Position numbers and translations under genes: made by a program. From positions 242,246 to 306,245 of the forward strand of contig JAQVIJ010000003.1 of assembly GCA_028695735.1 (NCBI GenBank): a stretch of 64,000 nucleotides of DNA. The letters run 5' to 3'. Under the pieces are notes generated by a model that saw only the letters and a list, made by a program, of their open reading frames with translations, ran no database searches and was not told where the DNA came from. The DNA comes from Deltaproteobacteria bacterium. GTDB taxonomy: Bacteria; Desulfobacterota; Dissulfuribacteria; Dissulfuribacterales; DYLC01. Positions 63,999 to 64,000 of the stretch are shown piece by piece (the stretch's first letter is position 1; every line of letters starts with the position of its first letter).

Positions 63999-64000
63999 CG

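Overview
The window looks like a piece of chromosome from an anaerobic, motile, Gram-negative bacterium, most likely a Desulfobacterota (deltaproteobacterial) lineage that respires or disproportionates sulfur compounds. The reasons are multihaem c-type cytochromes with in-frame UGA (selenocysteine-type) codons, a cytochrome b partner, sigma-54 two-component systems, a haem-c sensor kinase, CsrA/FliW flagellar control and a chemoreceptor-hemerythrin fusion. The assignment is inference; no rRNA gene is present.

Layout. 1-8.3 kb: the end of rtcB, lnt, a DUF3011 protein, a 12-haem cytochrome with an in-frame UGA followed by a SECIS-like hairpin, speE, tRNA-Pro(UGG), a PPC-domain protein, a periplasmic rhodanese and a truncated gene. 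8.5-19 kb: a Pho-box-controlled alkaline phosphatase, then a strikingly AT-rich block (YibE/F protein, an unrecognised 810-aa protein, a phosphatidylserine decarboxylase, an Lgt-like membrane protein, an EAL-CBS-GGDEF protein and arsC) that looks acquired. 19-26.1 kb: birA, a SAM hydroxide adenosyltransferase-type protein, a SpeD homologue without its catalytic residues, tRNA-Pro(GGG), a TolC/fusion protein/permease/ATPase exporter and two tRNA-Ser genes. 26.1-27.9 kb: a gene-free repeat field. 27.9-30.5 kb: an ArsR repressor, an octahaem tetrathionate-reductase-family cytochrome with a second in-frame UGA plus hairpin, and a cytochrome b. 30.7-36.2 kb: flgN-flgK-flgL-csrA-fliW. 36.3-39 kb: a DUF4143 ATPase and more repeats. 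39-50.9 kb: a chemoreceptor-hemerythrin fusion, a coiled-coil protein, a sigma-54-controlled COG2855 transporter with its sensor/regulator pair, and a porin-amtB-glnK nitrogen operon. 51-54 kb: repeats enclosing a FitAB-type toxin-antitoxin pair. 54-64 kb: housekeeping genes (xerD, tlyA, nadC, valS, Trk/Ktr potassium uptake) and response-regulator/kinase genes.

Most interesting points. Two separate multihaem cytochrome genes are each interrupted by one in-frame UGA, with the reading frame continuing through further haem motifs and a GG-looped hairpin 20-26 nt downstream. Both are best read as selenoproteins rather than broken genes. Together with the rhodanese, the cytochrome b and the ArsR repressor they resemble parts of the ext-type redox gene sets of Geobacter relatives. 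The second point is a family of about 440-510-bp composite repeats, each made of two inverted 113-115-bp cruciform units. The two unit types differ by compensatory changes in both arms, so the fold itself is conserved. Seven full copies and one recombinant occur here, with no transposase in the window.
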